Origin: CAWCBG01 sp963793845
Lineage (GTDB): Bacteria > Acidobacteriota > Terriglobia > Terriglobales > Acidobacteriaceae
Direction: 5' to 3'
NCBI GenBank assembly: GCA_963793845.1
Contig: CAWCBG010000008.1
Coordinates: 1 to 64,000 of the forward strand
DNA: 64,000 nt
Positions 35,699-44,664 of this stretch are shown here, in pieces. The position numbers were made by a program, and so were the translations under genes. Within the stretch, counting starts at the first letter, position 1. Each line of letters begins with the position of its first letter. Under the pieces are notes generated by a model that ran no database searches, was not told where the DNA came from, and saw only the letters and a list, made by a program, of their open reading frames with translations.

Positions 35699-36895
35699 CT
35701 ATAGCACGCGCAGCAGCATGCAGGTAACATCGTCGTGTTGCGGGGCGTTGCCAACGAATCGGTCGAGGTCTGCCATGACATTGTTTAAGAGCTGAGCGGC
35801 AGAAAGCCCGGCACCGGCGTTCAGCACGCCTAGAAACCGTTGCTCTCCATATTCGTCGGTGCGCTCATTCTCAGCTTCGACAACCCCATCCGTGAAGATG
35901 ACCAGCCAATCACCGGATTCAAGGATGACATCCCCCGATTCGTAGGTTGTGCCCTCTAGAATTCCAAAGGGTACGCCGCCAACTCGCAGACGTTCGATCC
36001 TGCCAGACGGTCGGCGCAGAATGGGCTCATTGTGGCCGGCATTGATGTAGGTCAGGCGATGCGACGGAGGATCGAATTCCCCCAGAAACGCCGTAGTGAA
36101 GCGTCGCCCCTCCTGACTATTCGAGCATGCGTACTGATTCATGCGGCCGGCAAGCTCAGTTAGACTGCCGGGCGTGCTCGACAGCGTCTTAAAGCTGGCC
36201 TGGAAGGTCGCCATGAGCAGAGCTGCAGGAATACTCTTTCCCGCTACATCGGCGACTGCAAGCAGAAAGGTCTCGCCCGAGGAACCCGACAAATGGCGAG
36301 GAAAGACATCGTAGTAATCGCCCGCCACGGTGTTGGCTGGCCTCGTGGCGAACGCAATCTCCAACCCGGGAACGGCAGGCGGGTGCGCGGGTAACAGCCA
36401 AGTCTGAATTTCCTTAGCGATCTGCAAGTCCCGTTTCATCACCACGCGGTCGGCGACTTCCAGTATCAGGAGCGCGAACATAAGTAACCCGCCGTAGAAA
36501 TGAAAGTCGAGAGCGAAAGCGCGAACTTCCCCCGATCCGGTGTGCCAGGTCCATTCGCCGCCCGGTAGGATGATGAGAGCCAGAGCAATCAGCAGCAGCA
36601 CACGGCGTGCCGGCGTCAGCTTTTCAATAATTGCCCAGAAAAATTGGGTGACTATACCGAGGAAATGCTTCCCTTTGGGGACGCCCGCTTCGCGGCTTAC
36701 ATCGACTTCCTTCGAGTAGAGGCGGTAGCTAGCCCGGGCATCGGCCTGAAATTGCGACCAGAGCTGATCGACATTTCGGCCTTCGGTGACGCGATTCCAG
36801 AATCGCTCCAACTTAGCCCGGAAGGGCTCCACTCGCGCACCCATGTCGTCGCGGCGAGGGGGGCGAGGATTTCCGCGTTGCTGGTTCCAATTCAT
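35699..36895 (-). CDS. Membrane-anchored SpoIIE-type PP2C serine/threonine phosphatase
   Basis: This is a signalling phosphatase of the RsbU/SpoIIE group. An N-terminal soluble stretch of about 80 residues is followed by two hydrophobic segments (RRVLLLIALALIIL and FHFYGGLLMFALLILEVA). A short coil (RDLQIAKEIQTWLLP) then leads to the catalytic domain. The metal-binding residues are seen in NTVAGDYYDVF, LAVADVAGKSIPAALLMA, IFTDGVVEAEN and QHDDVTCMLLRVL. It probably controls an anti-sigma or anti-anti-sigma protein in a partner-switching pathway, but no such partner is adjacent. Confidence 0.88.
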   Translation of the reverse strand: MNWNQQRGNPRPPRRDDMGARVEPFRAKLERFWNRVTEGRNVDQLWSQFQADARASYRLYSKEVDVSREAGVPKGKHFLGIVTQFFWAIIEKLTPARRVLLLIALALIILPGGEWTWHTGSGEVRAFALDFHFYGGLLMFALLILEVADRVVMKRDLQIAKEIQTWLLPAHPPAVPGLEIAFATRPANTVAGDYYDVFPRHLSGSSGETFLLAVADVAGKSIPAALLMATFQASFKTLSSTPGSLTELAGRMNQYACSNSQEGRRFTTAFLGEFDPPSHRLTYINAGHNEPILRRPSGRIERLRVGGVPFGILEGTTYESGDVILESGDWLVIFTDGVVEAENERTDEYGEQRFLGVLNAGAGLSAAQLLNNVMADLDRFVGNAPQHDDVTCMLLRVL

Positions 36896-36929
36896 AGTGG
36901 GTCTGCTGTATCACGGTCCAGAAACGCTA

Positions 36930-37205
36930 CTATTCGAGGAACGCCACCGACTGTATCCCTGACACTTCGAAGCGCTTGCGGCACCTGGGATTTTTGCAGG
37001 CAACCAAGTCGTCGCGCCGAACCATGTAAGAGCGGGCCTTAGCATACTTGGCGCGATCGCGCTCGTCGGCGCGGGAGGGCAACTGGCGCTTCTTGGTGCG
37101 AACGAACCAGCCTAGCTCGTACTCGGCGGCCTGGTGGCAATGAGGACAGTTCAGGGTCGACTTCCTTGTCTCCTGCCGCTCGTCGTACAGATCACGTTCT
37201 TCCAT
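36930..37205 (-). CDS. Small zinc-ribbon protein
   Basis: This 91-residue protein has two Cys pairs, CPHC near residue 20 and CKNPRC near residue 70, which should bind one zinc ion. The intervening segment is basic and charged (RTKKRQLPSRADERDRAKYAKARSYMVRR). It could bind nucleic acid or protein. I cannot name a family. The start at 37205 is the first available. Confidence 0.55.
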   Translation of the reverse strand: MEERDLYDERQETRKSTLNCPHCHQAAEYELGWFVRTKKRQLPSRADERDRAKYAKARSYMVRRDDLVACKNPRCRKRFEVSGIQSVAFLE

Positions 37206-37462
37206 CTGCGCCTCCCATCAAGTGAAGCCGATTACTACCTCTACGAGAGTCATTACACCATAAGAAACAAGTTCCCGTCGTAATGTCATTGGGAGAGGCC
37301 CAGCCGTAAAGCTTGACTCTTAGGCCGGTTGCGAGCCTCCCAGGGTATGCGCGATTCTGGGCTCCGCAATTTGGACTCTCTACGGCGACCGGTGTGATTC
37401 GTCCCAAACCTCTCTCCGCCGCGGCACAACGGTGCTAGCATTTACCCAAGGAGGATCTTCCC

Positions 37463-37813
37463 ATGACGAAGCCTCTCGTACTGGTGCTGGCTTTCGCCCT
37501 ATTCATTCCGTGGGAACTGCTCGCGCAGAGCGGATCGTCCAGTTCATCGGGTGATCAATCGCAATCCAGCCTTATCGCAGCGAACTCCGACGCTCAAGAA
37601 CCTCTCTTGTCTCTGAAGCAGCCGGCGACTTTTGAGAATAGCGACTCCGCGGGTACACCGTCTGATGAAGTGTGTTATCGGATACGAGCCTACATTTTCA
37701 AGCGCGATGACGATCACGCCCCCAAACTCGTCGGCAGCACGACCTGCGGCCCCCGACAGCCGGCAACACGAGACGTAACCGCGCCCTCAGTACACTTCGA
37801 ACGGCTACGGTGA
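37463..37813 (+). CDS. Exported small protein, unknown
   Basis: This 116-residue protein has a clear signal peptide (MTKPLVLVLAFALFIPWELLAQ) and a Ser/Gln-rich segment. A short domain with two cysteines (EVCYRIRAYIFKRDDDH and STTCGPRQP) probably forms one disulfide. The strong AAGGAGGA ribosome-binding site lies just upstream. The CYRIRAYIF word recurs in other acidobacterial secreted proteins as far as I remember, but I know no function. Confidence 0.6.
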   Translation: MTKPLVLVLAFALFIPWELLAQSGSSSSSGDQSQSSLIAANSDAQEPLLSLKQPATFENSDSAGTPSDEVCYRIRAYIFKRDDDHAPKLVGSTTCGPRQPATRDVTAPSVHFERLR

Positions 37814-37846
37814 TGGAAGCTAGTAGCTCGGAACTCAATAAAGAAA

Positions 37847-37866
37847 GCCCTGCTCTGCAGCAGGGC
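37847..37866 (-). terminator. Terminator hairpin after the DUF892 gene
   Basis: GCCCTGCT pairs with AGCAGGGC around a CTGC loop. Read on the minus strand, TTTCTTTATT follows, so it ends the DUF892 transcript 22 bases past its stop. It could also serve the convergent gene that ends at 37813. Confidence 0.75.
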
Positions 37867-37887
37867 CTTGGCGGGACGTCAAAACCG

Positions 37888-38394
37888 CTACGCAGCTTTG
37901 GCTTCCACGTTAACGCTGCCGGCGATTTGAGACAGGGTATGGTCGGCTTCCTTCTCTTCGTCCAGGGTCTTTTGTAACAACTGGGCGATCTGCGTCTGTC
38001 CCAGCAATTTAGCGTAGGTACGAACCGTGCCGTAGCCAGCCATCTCGTAGTGCTCCACGCGCTGCGCAGCACTGATGATTCCAGCATCTACGGTGCTCGG
38101 GTCGCCTCCGGCGGAGACGATTTCATCTCCCTCCTTGATGACGCCCTTCATGCCCTTGCAAGTCTCTCCCTCCGGTTTTTCGTTCAGAATCTGGAAAATC
38201 TGTTCGAGGCGGGAGATTTGCTGCTGGGTCACATCGAGATGCTTTTGCAATGCGTTCTTCAACTCTCCGTAGCTCGCTGCATCGATCAACTTGGGCAAAG
38301 CCTCGGTGATCTGCTTCTCGGCGTCGTAGAGATCGCGCAATTCTTTGACGAACAACTGTTGCAAGTTGTTCAGCTTCATGGAAAAAAGAGCCAT
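37888..38394 (-). CDS. DUF892 (YciE/YciF) ferritin-like protein
   Basis: This four-helix-bundle protein of 168 residues belongs to the YciF/YciE family and binds a di-iron-type site. Family segments are FVKELRDLYDAEKQITEALPKL, ALQKHLDVTQQQISRLEQIFQIL, CKGMKGVIKEGDEIV, DAGIISAAQRVEHYEMAGYGTVRTYAKLLG and LLQKTLDEEKEADHTLSQIA. The Glu and His residues on these helices supply the metal ligands. Members are induced by stress. It has its own terminator. Confidence 0.92.
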   Translation of the reverse strand: MALFSMKLNNLQQLFVKELRDLYDAEKQITEALPKLIDAASYGELKNALQKHLDVTQQQISRLEQIFQILNEKPEGETCKGMKGVIKEGDEIVSAGGDPSTVDAGIISAAQRVEHYEMAGYGTVRTYAKLLGQTQIAQLLQKTLDEEKEADHTLSQIAGSVNVEAKAA

Positions 38395-38584
38395 GGTTCC
38401 TCCTGTAGTTTTGTTCTTTACAGTAGGATGATCGTCCTGTGGGCCCTGTTGGATGGAGACGACGAGAAAAACGGAATCTCGAGCGAAGTGGATTGAAGGG
38501 CCCGCGATTGAGGCGGAACAGGGTTCTGCGAGAACATCGAAGGAGTTGGGCGCTTGCGGAGTCAGCTCAAAGAGGACTTATCCG

Positions 38585-40192
38585 TTATTCGGCGCCGACC
38601 GGCTTGGCGGCATAAGGATTGTCGTCCAGCACCTGCCACACGGTATCGAGCAGCGTTCCATCCACCCACTTCACTACAGCTACAGGACGATCGCCAAGCC
38701 GGGGCTTGGTGGGTTTTCCGCCGCAGATTCGTTCGACTTCGGCTTTGAGTTCTTCAATCGGGCGTATTGGAAGACCCTTGCCCTTCACGGCGTCGAGTAA
38801 ATCCTGCCGTCGTGGATTAATGGCAATGCCACGCTCGGTCACGATCACGTCAACGAGTTCTCCAGGCCCTGTTATGGTCGTCACCTCGTCGACAATTACG
38901 GGAATGCGGTCGCGGAAGGAGGGCACCGCCAGAATCGAACATCCCGCAAACAGGCAATTCTGCCAGCCTCCGATGCCGTGCAACAGCCTGCCATCGGAGT
39001 GAGTCACGACATTCGCATTGAAATTTACGTCGACTTCAGTCGCGCCCAAGACGCAGGTGTCGACGATCGAGGCGAAATTCCCTTTTCCGTGAAAGTTATA
39101 TGACGTGAAGGGACTGGTAGGAATGTGGCGCGGATCGGTGGCTATCGATTGCACTGCGTCGAGATCAAAGGTCTGGCCGTCGAGGATGTAGCCGACCAGC
39201 CCTTCTTTGAGCATGTCGACCAGGTATTTCGTCGAACCCCCGCGCACGAAGCTCGCCTTAACGTTCGCTTCCTGCATCATGCGCGCAAGATAGTCGACGA
39301 ATGCCAGCGCAATTCCGCCTGCCCCTGCCTGGAATGAGAAGCCATTTCGCATGATGCCGCTGTCACGCAGGAAGCGCGCGACCAGTTCGGAGATGCACAG
39401 CCGGTCGGGGCTGCGGGTGATCTGGGTGGTGCCGCTTACGATTTTTTCCGGATCGCCAATCGAATCCACCTCGACGACATAATCGACGTTGTTGCCCTGG
39501 ATCTGCCACGGCGCACACGGGAATGGCACCAGGCTGTCGGTCACCACAATCACGCGATCCGCATAGAGCGAGTCGGCCAGCGCGAATCCAAGAGATCCAC
39601 ACGCCGACTTGCCATGCGAGCCGTCGGCATTGCCGAAGAAGTCCGCAGTGGGAGCGGCAATCACCGCGATGTCTACGCGCACCTCACCGTCCTGGATGGC
39701 TTGCCAACGCCCGCCATGCGATCGCAGCACACCCAGTCCGCGCATGTGCCCGTGCGAGCAATAAACGCCCAGCGGGCCGTTCATGCTGCCTCCGATGTGA
39801 TGGACCGCGCCGGACTTCATCAGATCGATCACCGGCTCGTGGCAGGGGAACGATGCGCTGGGAAACCAGACCAGATCCTTGGCTCCCATTCGCGCCGCGG
39901 TCTGCAGAGCGGTGAGTGCGACGCGATCTCCGTTGCGGAGGTGGTGATGACTGCTGATAGTCATTCCATCGCGCAGACCGCATAGCCGCAGTGCCGTCTC
40001 GAGATCCGGCACACGCTTGTCACCGTTGGTGGGATAGTTACTGTTGCTGCGGATCGGCGGCCCGGCCTTCCGGCCGATTGGGCGGTGACCATCCACGCCG
40101 TTGTATGGAACCTGCTCCCGCCCATTCACGTGAGTTGGTACCTGACGGCCAACAACGTTGGTGACCAGCCCAGCCTCGACTATCGCGCTCAT
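38585..40192 (-). CDS. citF: Citrate lyase alpha subunit (citrate:acetyl-ACP transferase)
   Basis: CitF transfers the acyl-carrier thioester from acetate to citrate (EC 2.8.3.10 in classical citrate lyase). The 535-residue protein has family segments GMTISSHHHLRNGD, GGSMNGPLGVYCSHGHMRGLGVLRSHGGR, FGNADGSHGKSACGSLG and DVNFNANVVTHSDGRLLHGIGGW. The gene overlaps the CitD-CitE fusion by four bases (40189-40192). It is the last gene of the tricarboxylate cluster. The normal anaerobic citrate genes citC, citX and citG are not in the window, so the lyase may not use citrate in the usual fermentative way. Confidence 0.92.
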   Translation of the reverse strand: MSAIVEAGLVTNVVGRQVPTHVNGREQVPYNGVDGHRPIGRKAGPPIRSNSNYPTNGDKRVPDLETALRLCGLRDGMTISSHHHLRNGDRVALTALQTAARMGAKDLVWFPSASFPCHEPVIDLMKSGAVHHIGGSMNGPLGVYCSHGHMRGLGVLRSHGGRWQAIQDGEVRVDIAVIAAPTADFFGNADGSHGKSACGSLGFALADSLYADRVIVVTDSLVPFPCAPWQIQGNNVDYVVEVDSIGDPEKIVSGTTQITRSPDRLCISELVARFLRDSGIMRNGFSFQAGAGGIALAFVDYLARMMQEANVKASFVRGGSTKYLVDMLKEGLVGYILDGQTFDLDAVQSIATDPRHIPTSPFTSYNFHGKGNFASIVDTCVLGATEVDVNFNANVVTHSDGRLLHGIGGWQNCLFAGCSILAVPSFRDRIPVIVDEVTTITGPGELVDVIVTERGIAINPRRQDLLDAVKGKGLPIRPIEELKAEVERICGGKPTKPRLGDRPVAVVKWVDGTLLDTVWQVLDDNPYAAKPVGAE

Positions 40193-41433
40193 TGCGTTTC
40201 TCCGAGGGACGAGAGCGCTTTGGCATCCAGCAATCCCATGCTCTTCGCGCGCTCAACCAGTTTCACAGCCCGGTGAACGACCGGAGCATCGATCATTTTG
40301 GAACCCAGGCTCACGATTCCAAGGCCTTGGGCCTGCGCCTCTTCATAGGCCGCAACAATCCTCAACGCCTTTTCCAGTTCTGCTCGCGATGGCGCAAAGG
40401 CGCGATGGATGATCTGAATCTGTATGGGATGAATACAACCCATGCCCTCGAACCCCATGCCGCGAGATGCTTCTCCCCAGCGCAGCAGACCCTCGGTGTC
40501 GCCTACATCGCCGTACACAGAATCGATTGCCTGCACGTGGGCCGCATGTGCCGCATTCACGACGCGCATGCGCGCGTAGAGTGACTCCGTGCCACCCGGA
40601 GTCTTCACGACCCCAAGGTCGGCGGTGTAGTCCTCCAGGCCGATGGTCAGGCCCGCAATATTCGCCGAAGCGGTTGCAATTGCAAAGGCGTTCTCGATTC
40701 CGAGGGCAGACTCGAGGATGGGCATCAGCCAGATCGACCGCGTCAAGCCATTTTGTTTTGCAATGGACTTGATTACTGCGTCGATTTCGCTAACTTGCGC
40801 AGCGGACTCGACTTTGGGAATGAGGATGAGGTCGGGGGATTGCGGAACGATTTCTTGCAGATCCGCCATGCCTAGTGGGAGTTGGTTGATCCGCACCATG
40901 CGTTCCGCGGAACCGAAATCGACTGCGCGTAATGCGTTGCGCACCAGCAGCCGTGCCTCATCCTTGGCGCCGTCGTGTACGGAGTCTTCCAGGTCGAGAA
41001 TTATCGCGTCGGGACCATGCAGTCCGGCGTTGATAAAGTATTTGGGCTCGTTCCCTGGCAAATACAGGCGCGAACGCCGCAGTCGGTCACGAGAGGACGG
41101 CAAAGGCAGGGGCAGTGCATCCGGCAACGCACCCTTACCGGTACTCAAACCCGCGCGACACACCGCCGTTTCCAGTCTCGCCGCGATTACGAAGGGCAGC
41201 GCACCCTCGTCCGTAATGCTTACGAAAGCATCCTCGATGCCGAGCGCATGCAAGGTATCCTTTACTTGCCGGCGGATCGAGTCTCCGTAGTAAAGGTCAA
41301 CCCTCGATTGCAGCTCCAGCTCAATGCCGCCGCTGTTTCGCTCCTCGAAAGCTACATGCAAATCGGAGCGCACATCGCCGCCTGCCCGTCCTGCTTCGCT
41401 CCGGCGAGCTTCAGTTTCTGCCGCTGCCTGCAT
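40189..41433 (-). CDS. citE: CitD-CitE fusion: acyl-carrier and citryl-ACP lyase
   Basis: Residues about 10-95 match the CitD acyl-carrier subunit (ELELQSRVDLYYGDSIRRQVKDTLHAL ... DEGALPFVIAARLETAV). Residues about 115-414 are the CitE beta subunit (SRLYLPGNEPKYFINA, GPDAIILDLEDSVHDGAKDEAR, GMGCIHPIQI), which cleaves citryl-ACP to oxaloacetate and acetyl-ACP. In enterobacterial CitD the prosthetic group is on a Ser in the N-terminal ESGDV or ESSDV motif. Here the aligned text reads AGGDV, so that Ser is apparently Gly, with a different Ser three residues later (VRSD). The start is ATG 41433, overlapping the dehydrogenase stop by 23 bases. Confidence 0.82.
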   Translation of the reverse strand: MQAAAETEARRSEAGRAGGDVRSDLHVAFEERNSGGIELELQSRVDLYYGDSIRRQVKDTLHALGIEDAFVSITDEGALPFVIAARLETAVCRAGLSTGKGALPDALPLPLPSSRDRLRRSRLYLPGNEPKYFINAGLHGPDAIILDLEDSVHDGAKDEARLLVRNALRAVDFGSAERMVRINQLPLGMADLQEIVPQSPDLILIPKVESAAQVSEIDAVIKSIAKQNGLTRSIWLMPILESALGIENAFAIATASANIAGLTIGLEDYTADLGVVKTPGGTESLYARMRVVNAAHAAHVQAIDSVYGDVGDTEGLLRWGEASRGMGFEGMGCIHPIQIQIIHRAFAPSRAELEKALRIVAAYEEAQAQGLGIVSLGSKMIDAPVVHRAVKLVERAKSMGLLDAKALSSLGETQ

Positions 41434-42637
41434 ATGCAGTCTCCACCCCGACTTCCAGCTTGGCCAGAATCGCGTCGGTCATTTCGGTCGTCGAAGCTGC
41501 TCCCTGTGCAATCGCTTTGCTGCCCCCGGGAATGCGCATCATGTCGTAAGTTCGTATCCGGCCCTCGGCGACGACGGCCGAGATCGCGTTGCGAACCTGC
41601 TGCGCTTTCTGGCTCTCACCCAGGTGATCGAGCATCATCGCTGCCGACAAAATCATGGCGATCGGGTTAACGATGGACGGGCTGAGCTCAGCGTATTTAG
41701 GAGCGGAGCCGTGGGTTGGCTCAAACACCGCGACATCACGACCAATGTTTCCCGACGCCGCGAACCCCAGACCGCCGATCAAGCCTGCGAAGGCGTCGCT
41801 GATTACGTCACCGAAGAGATTACTGGCAACGATGACGCCGTAGTCTTCGGGATTCTTGGTGAGCCACATGGTTTGGGCATCGATATTGGTCGACCACAAC
41901 AGAATCGAGTTGTGCTGCTTCTGCACTTCCCTGGCAACCTCTTCCATCATCCCCGAAGTCTCGCGCAGGACGTTGGGCTTCTCGCAAATGGTAACCGCCT
42001 TGTAGCCGAACTTTTCTGCATGTTCGAAAGCAGCCTGGCAAATTCGACGCGCCGCAGCGCGAGTGATGATGCGCACCGACACCGCGAGGTCCTCGCCCGG
42101 AGTTGCGGCAAATATTTTGAACTTGGGATGAAGGTTCAAGGCATCGCGAACTTGCTGCGGAGGGTTTGTCCATTCGACTCCCGTATACAGCCCTTCGGTG
42201 TTCTGCCGAAATACCACCACGTCAACCTTAGGCTCCTCGAAGCCTCCGTCCGGCTTCTTGCGGATGAAGTTCAGCGGATTCCCTGGAAACGACAGGCAGG
42301 GACGCATGCAAATGTCGAGGTTGAATATTTGCCGCATCGAAACGATGGGGCTGAAGTACTGATGCCCTTGACCCTTTAACGTCGCACTCAGCTCAGCCTC
42401 AGCCTCTTTCTTCGGCTTGGAAGTGATGGCCCCGAAGAGACCAACCTTGTGCTGCCGCAGCAACTCGATGGTGCGCGCGGGCAGAGCGTTCCCTTCCCCG
42501 GTCCAGCATTCCCATCCGATGTCGGCGTGAACATAGTCGGCGTCGAAGCCCACCGCGTCGAGCACTCGAAGCGCGTCGGGGAGAACCTGATTTCCAATAC
42601 CGTCGCCGGGCATGGTTACGATTGTGTGCTTTGCCAT
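41411..42637 (-). CDS. Isocitrate/isopropylmalate/homoisocitrate-type dehydrogenase
   Basis: This is an NAD(P)-dependent beta-decarboxylating dehydrogenase of the isocitrate/3-isopropylmalate family. Segments: VTMPGDGIGNQVLPDALRVL, the substrate-arginine region NLDICMRPCLSFPGN, VVFRQNTEGLYTGVEW, the catalytic region ICEKPNVLRETSG, SNLFGDVISDAFAGLIGGLG and the cofactor region FEPTHGSAPKYA. The last, with GSAPKYA, suggests NAD use. The family cannot be split between isocitrate and related acids from these motifs alone. ATG 42637 has CAGGAG upstream and gives MAKHTIVTMPGDG. An upstream TTG at 42646 is less likely. It lies between the hydratase and lyase genes. Confidence 0.85.
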   Translation of the reverse strand: MAKHTIVTMPGDGIGNQVLPDALRVLDAVGFDADYVHADIGWECWTGEGNALPARTIELLRQHKVGLFGAITSKPKKEAEAELSATLKGQGHQYFSPIVSMRQIFNLDICMRPCLSFPGNPLNFIRKKPDGGFEEPKVDVVVFRQNTEGLYTGVEWTNPPQQVRDALNLHPKFKIFAATPGEDLAVSVRIITRAAARRICQAAFEHAEKFGYKAVTICEKPNVLRETSGMMEEVAREVQKQHNSILLWSTNIDAQTMWLTKNPEDYGVIVASNLFGDVISDAFAGLIGGLGFAASGNIGRDVAVFEPTHGSAPKYAELSPSIVNPIAMILSAAMMLDHLGESQKAQQVRNAISAVVAEGRIRTYDMMRIPGGSKAIAQGAASTTEMTDAILAKLEVGVETAYAGSGRN

Positions 42638-42685
42638 TTGTTGCAAACTCCTGAATAGTTGCTCCCTCAGCGTGAGAAGAGCGAT

Positions 42686-44656
42686 TTATGCGTGCGTCAT
42701 CGCCGCCGCGAGCCCGAGTTTCCGGCTCACCAGATTCTCAATGCCCCCGGCGACGAGCAACGACTGCGCTACAGAACCGACTGCGGGAAAGGTAAATATC
42801 TCCCCTGCGTAGCGAATGGTGCTGGTCGCAAAATCTACCTCGATCTCATCGCCGGGAATGATGGTCTTCACCTTACACTCAATCTGTCCGGCAAATTTCT
42901 CGCGTAGCCAGTGGATGAGTTCCGGCGTCTCGATACACAAGAAACCATTGTTAAAGGCGTTCCGAAGATAGGTTTGGGAGAAACTGCCGGCGATCACCAG
43001 CGGAATACCTTTAAACTTGAGCGCCGTGACCGCCTGTTCGCGGCTGGAACCGGTGCCGAAATTGAAGCCGCCAACTATCACGTCGCCCGAACTCGTGATT
43101 GAACCGAACTGCGGATCGTAATTCTCCATCACGACGCGCGCCATCATCGCAGGCGTCATGTCTTCCCGATAGGTATAGTCTTTGCTGTAAATACCGTCGG
43201 TGTTGAGATTGTCCTGCGGCAGGAAGACCAGGCGACCGCGGACGTTCTGCGGAAACCCCGGCAGGATTCTGACCTTTTCGGCCACGGGTGGGGCGGAGGC
43301 AAGCGCTTCAAATACCTTCGTTGGTTCGTGGTCTTCGAACTGGCTCGGACCGCACAGGTAGCCCGATATCGCCGAAGCCGCAACTACTTCAGGGCTTCCA
43401 AGATAACACTGCGCATCACGCGAGCCCATACGGCCCTTGAAGTTACGATTCGTGGCAGAGATGCCGACCTCTCCCGGCTCTAGCAATCCTGTGCCCAGGC
43501 CGATGCAGGGCCCACATCCGGGAGGCAGTGGTTGCGCACCCGCCGACAACAACGTCTGCCATATACCACGTCGTTCAGCCTCGTCCTGTACGGACCGGCT
43601 TGCTGCCGCCAGGTAGAACTTCACCCCCTCGGCGATCTTCTTCCCATTGAGCACCACCGCGGCCGCTGCGAGGTCTTCCAGACGCGAATTCACGCAGGAG
43701 ACCAGATAAGCCTTCTGGATCGCTATCTTCTTGGGCTCGATTTGCGCCAGCGATTGCATCGCCTGCACAGTGTCAGGCCCAGAAACATGAGGCGTCACTT
43801 CGGCCAGGTTCAACACGATGCGGCTCGCATACACGGCCTCCCGGTCTGGAGCCGGCGGATTGGTTCGCCACTCGGCGAAGCGTCCTCGCCGAATTCGGGT
43901 TATGCCAGCGGCACTGAGATGGCTGTCGCATGTTTCCAGGTAAGCCAGAGTGGTGTCATCGACCGGGAACCATCCCACCAAAGCGCCCCATTCCGTGGAC
44001 ATGTTCGCGATGCTCAAGCGCGCATCCATGCTGAGCGATGCCACACCCGGTCCGGCAAACTCCACAGCAGCGTTGAGGACCTCCTCGTTGTTGTACAAGC
44101 CGCAGAGCGTGATAATGACGTCCTTGCCGGTTGCGCCTGGCCGTAGCCGGCCTTCAAGAACGACCTGTACGGTACGCGGAATTTGCCACCAGAATTCGCC
44201 CGTAGCCCAGATCGCGGCAGCATCGGTGCGGACGACGGGGGTCCCGATCGCTCCGAGTGCCCCATACATGTTCGAATGCGAGTCCGAGGCGACGACGAAG
44301 TCTCCCGGCAGAACATACCCGTTCTCGACCATGATCTGATGGCCAATGCCGGTTCCAGGCGGGTAGAAGTCAATTCCCTGTTCGCGGGCGAATGCTTCCA
44401 TGGCCCGATATTTCGCAAGGTTGCCCTCTTCCGTGTTCTGGATATCGTGGTCGGCGGTGAATACTGGCTGCGCACGGTCGTACACTCGGGTGGCTCCGAT
44501 GGCTTTGAACTTCTTCATCACCGCCGAGGTGTTGTCGTGCGTCATGACGTGGTTTGGACGAATGGAGAGGAAATCTCCGGTGCGCAGCGGCCGGTTGGGG
44601 CCTTCCGTCATGTGGGCTCGTGCGATCTTTTCGACAACGGTCTGTCCCATGTCCAT
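42686..44656 (-). CDS. Aconitase/3-isopropylmalate dehydratase-type hydratase, large and small subunits fused
   Basis: This [4Fe-4S] hydro-lyase has 656 residues. The cluster Cys ligands are in VSCVNSRLEDL and PPGCGPCIGLGTG. The substrate region GATGKDVIITLCGLYNNEEVLNAAVEFAG is present. The swivel domain with GGFNFGTGSSREQAVTALKFKGIPLVIAGSFSQTYLRNAFNNG is fused at the C-terminus, as in mitochondrial-type aconitase. The preferred substrate may be citrate, 2-methylcitrate or a homologue. The ATG at 44650 is better placed (AAGG) than 44656. The gene lies nine bases past the MmgE/PrpD stop. Confidence 0.88.
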   Translation of the reverse strand: MDMGQTVVEKIARAHMTEGPNRPLRTGDFLSIRPNHVMTHDNTSAVMKKFKAIGATRVYDRAQPVFTADHDIQNTEEGNLAKYRAMEAFAREQGIDFYPPGTGIGHQIMVENGYVLPGDFVVASDSHSNMYGALGAIGTPVVRTDAAAIWATGEFWWQIPRTVQVVLEGRLRPGATGKDVIITLCGLYNNEEVLNAAVEFAGPGVASLSMDARLSIANMSTEWGALVGWFPVDDTTLAYLETCDSHLSAAGITRIRRGRFAEWRTNPPAPDREAVYASRIVLNLAEVTPHVSGPDTVQAMQSLAQIEPKKIAIQKAYLVSCVNSRLEDLAAAAVVLNGKKIAEGVKFYLAAASRSVQDEAERRGIWQTLLSAGAQPLPPGCGPCIGLGTGLLEPGEVGISATNRNFKGRMGSRDAQCYLGSPEVVAASAISGYLCGPSQFEDHEPTKVFEALASAPPVAEKVRILPGFPQNVRGRLVFLPQDNLNTDGIYSKDYTYREDMTPAMMARVVMENYDPQFGSITSSGDVIVGGFNFGTGSSREQAVTALKFKGIPLVIAGSFSQTYLRNAFNNGFLCIETPELIHWLREKFAGQIECKVKTIIPGDEIEVDFATSTIRYAGEIFTFPAVGSVAQSLLVAGGIENLVSRKLGLAAAMTHA

Positions 44657-44664
44657 GCCTTTCG

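Noticed and set aside
38567..38584. GAGGACTTA word resembling part of the CAAAATATT repeat
   Set aside because: No CAAAATATT box or C-rich tract lies nearby; a single 9-base match is expected by chance.
42105..42118. CAAATATTTTG in the dehydrogenase gene
   Set aside because: It resembles one box of the repeat but is a single copy inside a coding sequence without the other boxes.
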